This document shows, in pieces, positions 51,174 to 64,000 of a DNA stretch of 64,000 nt (positions are counted from its first letter, which is position 1; every line of letters starts with the position of its first letter). Origin of the DNA: Bacteroidota bacterium. GTDB lineage: Bacteria > Bacteroidota > Ignavibacteria > UBA10030 > UBA8401. The notes beneath the pieces are model-generated. The model did no database searches. It had not been told where the DNA came from and saw only the letters and a list, made by a program, of their open reading frames with translations. The stretch lies in NCBI GenBank assembly GCA_030679145.1, contig JAUXTU010000055.1, positions 27,333-91,332 on the forward strand, written 5' to 3'. Made by a program: the position numbers and the translations under genes.

Positions 51174-54100
51174 TTGAAAAGCCAATCCCGATTACATCTC
51201 GATCCGAAAACCGGCCGCCATAGTTTTGGAACAATCAATGAAGTTGTCGAATATCCCGATCTGCTTAACGTGCAGATGGAATCGTTCGAACATTTTCTTC
51301 AGGAAAAAATTTCTCCGTTCAAACGCAAGAGCAGAGGTTTGCAGCAAGTATTCCTCCAAAATTTTCCAATCACGGATTCAAGAGAGAATTTTCTTTTGGA
51401 GTTTGTTGAATATTATGTAGAGAAAGCAAAATACACTGTACGTGAATGCCAAGAGCGCGGACTGACATACGCAGTACCTCTCAAAGCTAAATTACGTCTC
51501 TCGCAAAAAGCGGAGAATGGTGAAGGCTATACGGATACGATCGAAGATACAGTGTATCTCGGCAATCTTCCGTATATGACAGACCGAGGAACATTCATCA
51601 TCAACGGTGCAGAACGTGTTATCGTGAGTCAGCTGCATCGCTCGCCCGGCGTGTTCTTTAGTGAGTCAACGCATCCGAATGGAACACCGATCTATTCCGC
51701 ACGCATTATTCCATTCCGCGGATCGTGGGTTGAATTCGCAACAGACATCAACAATGTGATGTATGCGTATATTGATCGCAAAAAGAAATTTCCCGTTACA
51801 ACACTGCTTCGTGCGCTTGGATATTCTTCTGATGATGAGATCATGGAATTGTTTGACCTTGTTGAAGAAGTGAAAGTTGCAGATATCGATCTGAAAGATT
51901 ATATCGGGCGAATTATTTGCGGTGATGTTGTTGATCGCAAAACCGGCGAGATCATTATTAACAAAGATACGCTTGTTTCTGACGAAACAGTAAAAAAAAT
52001 CAAAAAATCAGATATCAAAAAAATCCGATTCCTGAAATCAGAAGAACCGGGAAATCGTTCAGTTATTGCAAACACAATAATGAAGGATGCGGTTCACAGT
52101 GAAGAGGATGCTCTTGAAACAATCTATCGTCAGCTTCGCTCTGGCGATGCTCCTGATCTTGAAACAGCAAAAAGTTTGATCGACAAATTGTTCTTCAACC
52201 CGAAGCGATATGATCTTGGTGATGTAGGTCGTCATCGTATCAATGCAAAATTGAAACTTGATATTGCTGAAACAACTACCACTCTTACGAAAGAAGATAT
52301 TATTGCAATCATCCGGTATTTGCTCGATTTGAAACAAGGCAAAACTTCGGTAGATGATATCGATCATTTGGGAAATCGTCGCATCAGAACTGTTGGCGAA
52401 CAAATTGCTGCTCAGTTCAATATTGGTCTTGCACGTATGACCCGCACGATTCGTGAACGGTTGAATGTTCGCGACCAAGAAAAAGTTGCTCCGGGTGATC
52501 TTGTTAATGCTCGTACTATTACAAGCGTTATCAATACATTCTTCGGAACGAATCAACTCTCGCAATATATGGATCAAACCAATCCGCTTGCAGAGTTGAC
52601 GAACAAACGCCGGATGTCAGCGCTCGGACCGGGTGGGTTAACACGTGAACGCGCAGGATTCGAAGTTCGTGACGTTCACTATACACATTATGGCCGTCTC
52701 TGTCCGATTGAAACTCCCGAAGGACCGAACATTGGTCTTATTTCTTCATTATCAATGCATGCTCGTGTGAATGAATATGGATTTTTAGAAACTCCATATC
52801 GAGTTGTAAAAAAAGGAAAAGTAACTGACGAGATCGAATTCTTAAACGCAGAAAAAGAAGATGAATTCACAATTGCTCAGGCAAATGCTCCGATCGATGA
52901 AAAAGGAAAATTCTTAACTGAGAAAGTTCAAGGAAGAAAAGCGGGAGATTTCGTCGTTCAATCTCCTGATGAGATGCAATATATGGACGTTGCGCCAACG
53001 CAGATTGTCAGTGCGGCAGCAGCACTTATTCCATTCTTAGAACATGATGATGCTAACCGCGCATTGATGGGATCGAATATGCAACGCCAAGCTGTACCGT
53101 TGCTTCGACCGCAAGCTCCAATAGTTGGCACCGGTTTAGAACAAAAGATCGCTCGCGATTCACGCACGTGTGTTATTGCAGAACGCAGCGGTGTTGTAGA
53201 AAATGTGTCCGGTGAAAAGATCATTGTTCTCTATGATATCGATGAAGATAACGTTGAGCAGTTAGTAAGTTTTGAAGATAAACGCCGCGTTGAATACAAA
53301 TTGGTGAAATTCTTCCGAACAAACCAAGATACCGGTTTGAATCAGAAACCGGTTGTTATCCCCGGTCAACGCTTCAAAAAAGGTGATGTTCTAGCTGATG
53401 GTTGCGCAACAGATCAAGGTGAACTAGCATTAGGTAGAAATCTACTTGTTGCATTCATGCCGTGGCGCGGTTACAACTTTGAAGACGCTATTATCATGAA
53501 CGAACGTATCGTTTCTGAAGACGTTTTCACTTCGGTTCATATTGAAGAATTTGAATTACAGGTTCGAGATACAAAACGCGGTGAAGAAGAATTGACCCGT
53601 GAAATCCCAAACGTCAGCGAAGAAGCAACAAAAGATCTCGATGAAAATGGAATTATCCGGATTGGTGCTGAAGTAAAAGAAGGTGATATTCTTATTGGAA
53701 AAATTACTCCTAAAGGAGAAACCGATCCGACACCTGAAGAAAAATTGTTGAAAGCAATTTTTGGAGATAAAGCTGGTGATGTGAAAGATGCTTCATTGAA
53801 AGCACCGCCAGGTATGAAGGGTATCGTCATCTCAACAAAATTGTTCAGCCGTAAGAAAAAAGATGCTGATACAAAGAAAGAAGATAAGAAGCGCCTTGAT
53901 ATTCTTGAAAAGATTCACGGACAGAATATAGAAGCGCATTATGAAAAACTAGCACGCAAGCTCGGGTTACTTCTTGACGGAGAAAAATCAGCGGGTGTTA
54001 GAAATCTTGACGGTGAAATGATATTCCGCAGCGGAACACAGTTTAAGATGGATACATTTGTTGACAACAAAAAGCTTGACAAATTGGATCCAAAACATGA

Positions 54101-54962
54101 ATGGGTTGACGAGAAGCGAAAAAATAATTTGATCGAAAAAATCTATCAACATTATTTTGATTCATTAAATCATATCGAAGAAGCATACAAGCACGAAAAA
54201 AACAAGATCACTATTGGTGATGAATTGCCACCGGGAATTGTTCAGTTGGCAAAAGTATACGTCGCAAAGAAACGTAAACTTTCTGTTGGTGATAAAATGG
54301 CTGGTCGTCACGGAAACAAAGGTGTAGTTGCTGCTATTGTTCCGTCGGAAGATATGCCGTTCATGCCAGATGGTCGTTCGGTTGATATCGTGTTGAATCC
54401 GCTCGGTGTTCCTTCTCGTATGAATATCGGTCAGTTATTTGAGACGGCACTCGGCTGGGCAGGGAAAGCACTTGGAATTAAATATGCAACACCGATTTTT
54501 GACGGCGCAAGTTGGGAAGATGTGCAGGAAGAATTGAAGAAAGCAAATCTCAATGTTGATTCACGCAGCACATTGTTAGATGGTCGAACAGGTGAAACAT
54601 TCGATCAACAAGTAACTGTTGGTCAGATATATATGCTTAAACTTTCACACTTGGTTGACGATAAGATTCACGCCCGGTCAATCGGACCGTACTCGTTGAT
54701 CACGCAGCAGCCACTTGGCGGTAAAGCACAATTCGGCGGTCAGCGTTTTGGAGAGATGGAAGTGTGGGCACTTCAAGCTTATGGTGCCGCACATGTGCTT
54801 CAAGAAATGTTGACTGTAAAATCTGATGACGTTATGGGACGAGCGAAAGTGTATGAAGCGATTGTTAAAGGGGAGAACCAGCCGGAAGCGAATATTCCGG
54901 AATCCTTTAACGTGCTTGTGCGCGAATTGCAAGGCCTTGGGTTAGAAGTTAAAATTGATTAA
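51174..54962 (+). CDS. rpoB: RNA polymerase subunit beta
   Basis: The TTG at 51174 is chosen because AAGGAG lies 8 bases before it; a GTG at 51165 overlaps that ribosome site. This gives 1262 residues. The rifampicin region reads [31 protein letters not shown]; the residue matching E. coli H526 is Asn (N477 here). Other landmarks are GRHGNKGV and the C-terminal [25 protein letters not shown]. It forms the catalytic core with beta prime. Confidence 0.98.
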   Translation: MKSQSRLHLDPKTGRHSFGTINEVVEYPDLLNVQMESFEHFLQEKISPFKRKSRGLQQVFLQNFPITDSRENFLLEFVEYYVEKAKYTVRECQERGLTYAVPLKAKLRLSQKAENGEGYTDTIEDTVYLGNLPYMTDRGTFIINGAERVIVSQLHRSPGVFFSESTHPNGTPIYSARIIPFRGSWVEFATDINNVMYAYIDRKKKFPVTTLLRALGYSSDDEIMELFDLVEEVKVADIDLKDYIGRIICGDVVDRKTGEIIINKDTLVSDETVKKIKKSDIKKIRFLKSEEPGNRSVIANTIMKDAVHSEEDALETIYRQLRSGDAPDLETAKSLIDKLFFNPKRYDLGDVGRHRINAKLKLDIAETTTTLTKEDIIAIIRYLLDLKQGKTSVDDIDHLGNRRIRTVGEQIAAQFNIGLARMTRTIRERLNVRDQEKVAPGDLVNARTITSVINTFFGTNQLSQYMDQTNPLAELTNKRRMSALGPGGLTRERAGFEVRDVHYTHYGRLCPIETPEGPNIGLISSLSMHARVNEYGFLETPYRVVKKGKVTDEIEFLNAEKEDEFTIAQANAPIDEKGKFLTEKVQGRKAGDFVVQSPDEMQYMDVAPTQIVSAAAALIPFLEHDDANRALMGSNMQRQAVPLLRPQAPIVGTGLEQKIARDSRTCVIAERSGVVENVSGEKIIVLYDIDEDNVEQLVSFEDKRRVEYKLVKFFRTNQDTGLNQKPVVIPGQRFKKGDVLADGCATDQGELALGRNLLVAFMPWRGYNFEDAIIMNERIVSEDVFTSVHIEEFELQVRDTKRGEEELTREIPNVSEEATKDLDENGIIRIGAEVKEGDILIGKITPKGETDPTPEEKLLKAIFGDKAGDVKDASLKAPPGMKGIVISTKLFSRKKKDADTKKEDKKRLDILEKIHGQNIEAHYEKLARKLGLLLDGEKSAGVRNLDGEMIFRSGTQFKMDTFVDNKKLDKLDPKHEWVDEKRKNNLIEKIYQHYFDSLNHIEEAYKHEKNKITIGDELPPGIVQLAKVYVAKKRKLSVGDKMAGRHGNKGVVAAIVPSEDMPFMPDGRSVDIVLNPLGVPSRMNIGQLFETALGWAGKALGIKYATPIFDGASWEDVQEELKKANLNVDSRSTLLDGRTGETFDQQVTVGQIYMLKLSHLVDDKIHARSIGPYSLITQQPLGGKAQFGGQRFGEMEVWALQAYGAAHVLQEMLTVKSDDVMGRAKVYEAIVKGENQPEANIPESFNVLVRELQGLGLEVKID

Positions 54963-55019
54963 AAATTGAATGAACAACACCGTTGTTCATCATCTATTAT
55001 AAAATGGAGAGTAGAATAA

Positions 55020-59327
<4,308 letters not shown>

Positions 59328-59337
59328 TAAACTGAGA

Positions 59338-59360
59338 GAAGATTAAAAAATCTTTTTTCA
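59338..59360 (+). terminator. Weak terminator after rpoC
   Basis: AAGATT-AAAA-AATCTT is followed by TTTTC. The stem is only about six AT-rich pairs, so termination may be partial. Confidence 0.5.
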
Positions 59361-59364
59361 GTAG

Positions 59365-59393
59365 TTGACAAAAAAGATTTTTTTCCCTATATT
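59365..59393 (+). promoter_or_regulatory. Promoter of the str operon (rpsL onward)
   Basis: A perfect TTGACA (59365-59370) and TATATT (59388-59393) are separated by 17 bases, 47 bases before the rpsL start. This indicates a strong sigma-70-type promoter for rpsL-rpsG-fusA-tuf and the S10 genes that follow. Confidence 0.82.
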
Positions 59394-59439
59394 AAAAGAC
59401 TTAAAACTTAATAAAAATAATAAATTTTGGAGTATGTAG

Positions 59440-59811
59440 TTGCCAACGATTAATCAATTAGTTAGACTCGGTCGCGCAAATTTAGCTGTAAAAAGCAAAT
59501 CTCCGGCGCTTGAAGGCAACCCGCAGAAACGTGGTGTATGTACGAGAGTGTATACAACAACGCCCAAAAAACCAAACTCAGCACTTCGTAAAGTTGCTCG
59601 TGTGCGTTTAACAAACCATATCGAAGTAACCGCTTACATTCCCGGTGAAGGTCATAACTTGCAAGAGCACTCTATTGTGATGATCCGCGGCGGACGTGTA
59701 AAAGATTTGCCCGGTGTGCGTTACCATATTATTCGCGGAACGCTAGATACGCAAGGTGTTCAAGATCGAAAGCAAGCCCGTTCTAAATACGGTGCAAAAA
59801 GACCAAAATAA
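59440..59811 (+). CDS. rpsL: 30S ribosomal protein S12
   Basis: The 123-residue protein starts with TTG after TTTTGGAG. It has [18 protein letters not shown] and [13 protein letters not shown], with the two lysines that matter for streptomycin sensitivity in wild-type form. It lies at the decoding centre. Confidence 0.98.
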   Translation: MPTINQLVRLGRANLAVKSKSPALEGNPQKRGVCTRVYTTTPKKPNSALRKVARVRLTNHIEVTAYIPGEGHNLQEHSIVMIRGGRVKDLPGVRYHIIRGTLDTQGVQDRKQARSKYGAKRPK

Positions 59812-59831
59812 TCATAGTTTGACCTTTACCA

Positions 59832-60302
59832 ATGAGAAAAAGCCACGCTTCCAAACGCATAGCAATATCAGACCCAAAATTTGGGGATGTTTTAGTCAAT
59901 CGCTTCATCAATAATATCATGAAAGATGGTAAAAAGCATCGCGCTCAAACCATCCTTTATGATGCTCTTGAAATTATTGCTGAGCGGACAAAAACAACTA
60001 CTCCTATTGACGTTTTTAAAAAAGCAGTGCATAATGTCTCTCCTGTGATTGAAATTCGAGCACGGAGAGTCGGCGGAGCAACATACCAGGTTCCTACAGA
60101 AGTTCGTCCCGAACGACGAACCGCTCTCGCAATTCGTTGGTTACTAAACTATTCGTCAGAACGTTCGGATAAGTCTATGTCGTTAAAGTTAGCTGCGGAA
60201 TTCATTGCGGCTGCAAACGGCGAGGGCAATTCGGTGAAGAAAAAAGAAGATACACACCGAATGGCTGAAGCAAACAAAGCGTTTGCTCACTTTAAATGGT
60301 AA
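59832..60302 (+). CDS. rpsG: 30S ribosomal protein S7
   Basis: The 156-residue protein has the family pattern DPKFGDVLVNRFINNIMKDGKKHRAQTILYDAL and EIRARRVGGATYQVPTEVRPERR. It nucleates assembly of the 30S head. The gap to rpsL is 20 bases. Confidence 0.98.
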   Translation: MRKSHASKRIAISDPKFGDVLVNRFINNIMKDGKKHRAQTILYDALEIIAERTKTTTPIDVFKKAVHNVSPVIEIRARRVGGATYQVPTEVRPERRTALAIRWLLNYSSERSDKSMSLKLAAEFIAAANGEGNSVKKKEDTHRMAEANKAFAHFKW

Positions 60303-60381
60303 TTATAAAGACCTTTTAATTTTTTAGAGAAATTATACTTAGGAGTAGGATTATTGTCTACTTTTGAGTCTCAGGAATAGT

Positions 60382-62475
60382 ATGCCTCGTAAATTTTCAT
60401 TAGATCATACGCGCAATATTGGTATAATGGCACATATTGATGCCGGTAAAACCACTACAACTGAGCGTATTCTTTTTTATACAGGTGTTTTACATCGTGT
60501 AGGTGAAGTTCATGATGGTGCGGCTACAATGGATTGGATGGAGCAGGAAAAAGAACGCGGAATAACAATTACATCTGCGGCAACGACCTGTTTTTGGAGA
60601 GATCATCGCATCAATATTATTGACACGCCTGGTCACGTAGATTTTACGATTGAAGTTGAGCGTTCGCTCCGTGTTCTTGATGGTGCTGTTGCTTTATTCT
60701 GTTCTGTTGGTGGTGTTGAACCTCAATCAGAAACAGTGTGGCGTCAGGCTGATAAGTATGGTGTTCCGCGCATTGCATTCGTGAATAAGATGGATCGTGT
60801 TGGTGCAGATTTTCTTAGTGCTGTGCAGATGATGAAAGAACGTCTTGGCGCGAATGCAATTCCAATTCAGCTTCCTGTTGGACAAGGTGAAATGTTCAAA
60901 GGAATTATTGATCTTGTAACAATGAAAGCTCATGTTTTTCACGATCACTCTAATGGAATGACGTGGGATGAAATTGAAATTCCTCATGATCTGCAAAAAC
61001 AAGCTGCGGAATATCGTATCAAAATGTTAGAAGCAGTTTCTGATGAAGATGATTCTTTATTGGAGAAATATCTTGAGGGCAAAGCGATTTCTGAAAAAGA
61101 GATTATTGATGTTCTGAGAAAAGCATGTTTGAAGGTATCAATTGTTCCAGTATTGTGTGGTTCTTCGTTTAAGAACAAAGGTGTGCAGATGTTACTTGAT
61201 TCTGTTGTCAATTTTTTGCCGTCGCCACTTGATATTCAGGGTGGAATGATCACTGGTCATCATCCGAATATGAAAGATACTGTGAGCCGCAAAATTGCTG
61301 ATAATGAAAAGTTTACTGGTTTAGCGTTTAAGATCATGACTGACCCCTACGTGGGTCGGTTGACATTTTTCCGTGTTTATAGTGGAACTGTAAAAGCCGG
61401 TTCGTATTTGTATAATTCCGTAAGTGAAAAGAAAGAACGTATTGGTCGGGTATTGCGTATGCATGCAAACCATCGTGAAGATGTTGAAGAAGGATATGCG
61501 GGCGATATTCTTGCGGCTATTGGATTCAAAAATACCCGTACCGGGGATACGTTGTGCAGTGAAGATGATCAGATCATTCTTGAAAAAATGATATTCCCGG
61601 AACCAGTTATTCACCAAGCGATTGAGCCAAAAACGAAAGTTGATCAAGAGAAGATGGGCGAAGCTCTTTCGAAACTTGCTGAAGAAGATCCGACATTCCG
61701 TGTATCAACAAATCAGGAAACCGGTCAAACAATCATCGGCGGTATGGGTGAGTTGCATTTGGAAATTATTGTTGATCGAATGAAGCGTGAATTTAAGGTT
61801 GAAGCGAATGTTGGTAAACCGCAGGTTGCGTACAAAGAAACGGTTCGCAAAAAAGTTGTTGCTGAAGGTAAATTTATTCGTCAATCAGGCGGTAAAGGTC
61901 AATTCGGTCACGTTTGGATTGAACTTGAGCCGAATGAAAAAGGAAAAGGATATGAATTTGAAGATGCGATTGTTGGTGGTGTTATTCCGCGTGAATTCAT
62001 TAAACCGGTTTCTGCTGGAATTCAAGAAGCTTTAAAGAACGGTATTCTTGCAGGATATCCAATTGAAGATGTTAAAGTTAAATTATTTGATGGATCGTAT
62101 CACGATGTTGATTCATCGGAAATGGCTTTCAAAATTGCTGGTTCTATGGCATTCCAAGAGGCTGCTAGAAAAGCGGATCCGGTTATTCTTGAACCAATTA
62201 TGGCTGTCGAAGTCGTTTCGCCAGAAGACTATCTTGGTGATGTAATGGGCGATTTGAGCTCGCGTCGCGGTAAAATTGAAGGTATTACTCCGCGCAAAGA
62301 TGCACAAGTTATTAAATCAATGGTTCCATTGTCTGAAATGTTTGGTTATTCAACATCGCTTCGTTCAATGACTCAAGGTCGAGCTCTCTATACTATGCAG
62401 TTCGATCATTATGATGAAACACCGCGATCCGTTTCCGAACAGATCATTGAAAAAGTAAAAGGTAAGAACGCTTAG
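60382..62475 (+). CDS. fusA: Elongation factor G
   Basis: The ATG at 60382 has CAGGAAT upstream; a TTG-initiated frame from 60364 is not needed. The 697-residue GTPase has G1 AHIDAGKTT, the switch I block [13 protein letters not shown]3 DTPGHVDF and G4 NKMD. The C-terminal domains IV and V carry [13 protein letters not shown] and [12 protein letters not shown]. It catalyses ribosomal translocation. Confidence 0.98.
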   Translation: MPRKFSLDHTRNIGIMAHIDAGKTTTTERILFYTGVLHRVGEVHDGAATMDWMEQEKERGITITSAATTCFWRDHRINIIDTPGHVDFTIEVERSLRVLDGAVALFCSVGGVEPQSETVWRQADKYGVPRIAFVNKMDRVGADFLSAVQMMKERLGANAIPIQLPVGQGEMFKGIIDLVTMKAHVFHDHSNGMTWDEIEIPHDLQKQAAEYRIKMLEAVSDEDDSLLEKYLEGKAISEKEIIDVLRKACLKVSIVPVLCGSSFKNKGVQMLLDSVVNFLPSPLDIQGGMITGHHPNMKDTVSRKIADNEKFTGLAFKIMTDPYVGRLTFFRVYSGTVKAGSYLYNSVSEKKERIGRVLRMHANHREDVEEGYAGDILAAIGFKNTRTGDTLCSEDDQIILEKMIFPEPVIHQAIEPKTKVDQEKMGEALSKLAEEDPTFRVSTNQETGQTIIGGMGELHLEIIVDRMKREFKVEANVGKPQVAYKETVRKKVVAEGKFIRQSGGKGQFGHVWIELEPNEKGKGYEFEDAIVGGVIPREFIKPVSAGIQEALKNGILAGYPIEDVKVKLFDGSYHDVDSSEMAFKIAGSMAFQEAARKADPVILEPIMAVEVVSPEDYLGDVMGDLSSRRGKIEGITPRKDAQVIKSMVPLSEMFGYSTSLRSMTQGRALYTMQFDHYDETPRSVSEQIIEKVKGKNA

Positions 62476-62526
62476 TTTTGAAAATTTAGAAAAAATCATT
62501 CACACATTAAATTAGGAGAAATCCTC

Positions 62527-63738
<1,212 letters not shown>

Positions 63739-63806
63739 AAAAATAATTCTGTCAAGATTCCGGTCTGCAAAATTGCAGGCAGGGAAATTGCACAAGGAGT
63801 GAGACA

Positions 63807-64000
63807 TTGGCTGGTCAAAAAATTAGAATCAAATTGCGTTCTTTCGATCATAACTTGATCGATAAGTCGGCTGAAAAAATAATCAAGACGGTAAAATCAA
63901 CCGGTGCTGTTGTATCCGGTCCGATTCCGCTTCCGACACGCCGTTCGGTATTCACAGTGAACCGTTCGCCGCACGTCGATAAAAAATCACGTGAGCAATT
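63807..64000 (+). CDS. rpsJ: 30S ribosomal protein S10 (partial, runs off the window)
   Basis: A TTG start at 63807 has AAGGAG about 7 bases upstream. The first 64 residues ([47 protein letters not shown]) match S10 of the NusE/S10 operon. The gene continues past base 64000. Confidence 0.96.
   Translation, partial: MAGQKIRIKLRSFDHNLIDKSAEKIIKTVKSTGAVVSGPIPLPTRRSVFTVNRSPHVDKKSREQ

Overview
The window is AT-rich bacterial chromosome. The family mix (CBM9/DUF5916 outer-membrane protein, DUF2723, DUF4905-like and DUF6249 proteins, TonB C-terminal protein, ECF sigma/anti-sigma pairs), the many TTG/GTG starts and the ribosomal gene order suggest a member of the Bacteroidota/Ignavibacteriota/Chlorobiota group. 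This is inference from gene content, not from a tree.

Layout. 1-6.2 kb: small membrane proteins, a LolA-like protein with an outer-membrane barrel partner, an NtrB-type histidine kinase and a DUF1684 protein. 6.3-8.2 kb: an AT-rich accessory patch with an AbiGi-like gene, a zinc-ribbon-like membrane protein and tRNA-Met(CAT), whose 3' end is partly duplicated nearby. 8.5-13 kb: a membrane protein, an IS481-like transposase, an EtfD/FadF-type Fe-S quinone oxidoreductase and a beta-propeller-like protein. 13-26 kb is mainly core metabolism: gapA, pgk, rhomboid protease, ispG, an ECF sigma/anti-sigma pair, a YmdB-like phosphoesterase, folD, PEBP, two 3-hydroxyacyl-CoA dehydrogenase family genes, a phosphofructokinase with pyrophosphate-type residues and a methyltransferase. 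26-33 kb: a PaaG-like crotonase, a RelE/ParE toxin-antitoxin pair between two copies of a 45-bp terminator, a DEAD-box helicase with a repetitive tail, and a sulfur cluster (ArsR regulator, SQR/FccB flavoprotein, nucleoside phosphorylase, DsrE).

33-38 kb is the most unusual part. An intact enoyl-CoA hydratase gene is followed, in its own direction, by a REase-nSTAND NTPase gene, then a 70-bp copy of the hydratase 3' end, then an outer-membrane protein gene, then a third, more diverged copy of the 3' end. Both extra copies start at the same point of the hydratase gene. This looks like two successive single-gene insertions at one site in a protein-coding gene, with no integrase in view.

38-47 kb: a TonB-like protein, a second ECF sigma/anti-sigma(HEAT)/DUF4097 operon split by a hairpin element, a DUF5916 barrel protein and a DUF2723 membrane protein. 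47-64 kb is the transcription/translation core: tRNA-Thr, Tyr, Thr, Gly, rpmG, tRNA-Trp, secE, nusG, rplKAJL, rpoBC, then rpsL, rpsG, fusA, tuf and the start of rpsJ.

Fatty-acid or aromatic-acid oxidation is spread over several loci (EtfD-like reductase, HBD pair, two crotonases). Glycolysis is represented by gapA-pgk and the phosphofructokinase. The accessory genes (AbiGi, RelE/ParE, REase-nSTAND) fit antiviral or selfish modules, and each lies beside a repeat that may mark how it arrived.
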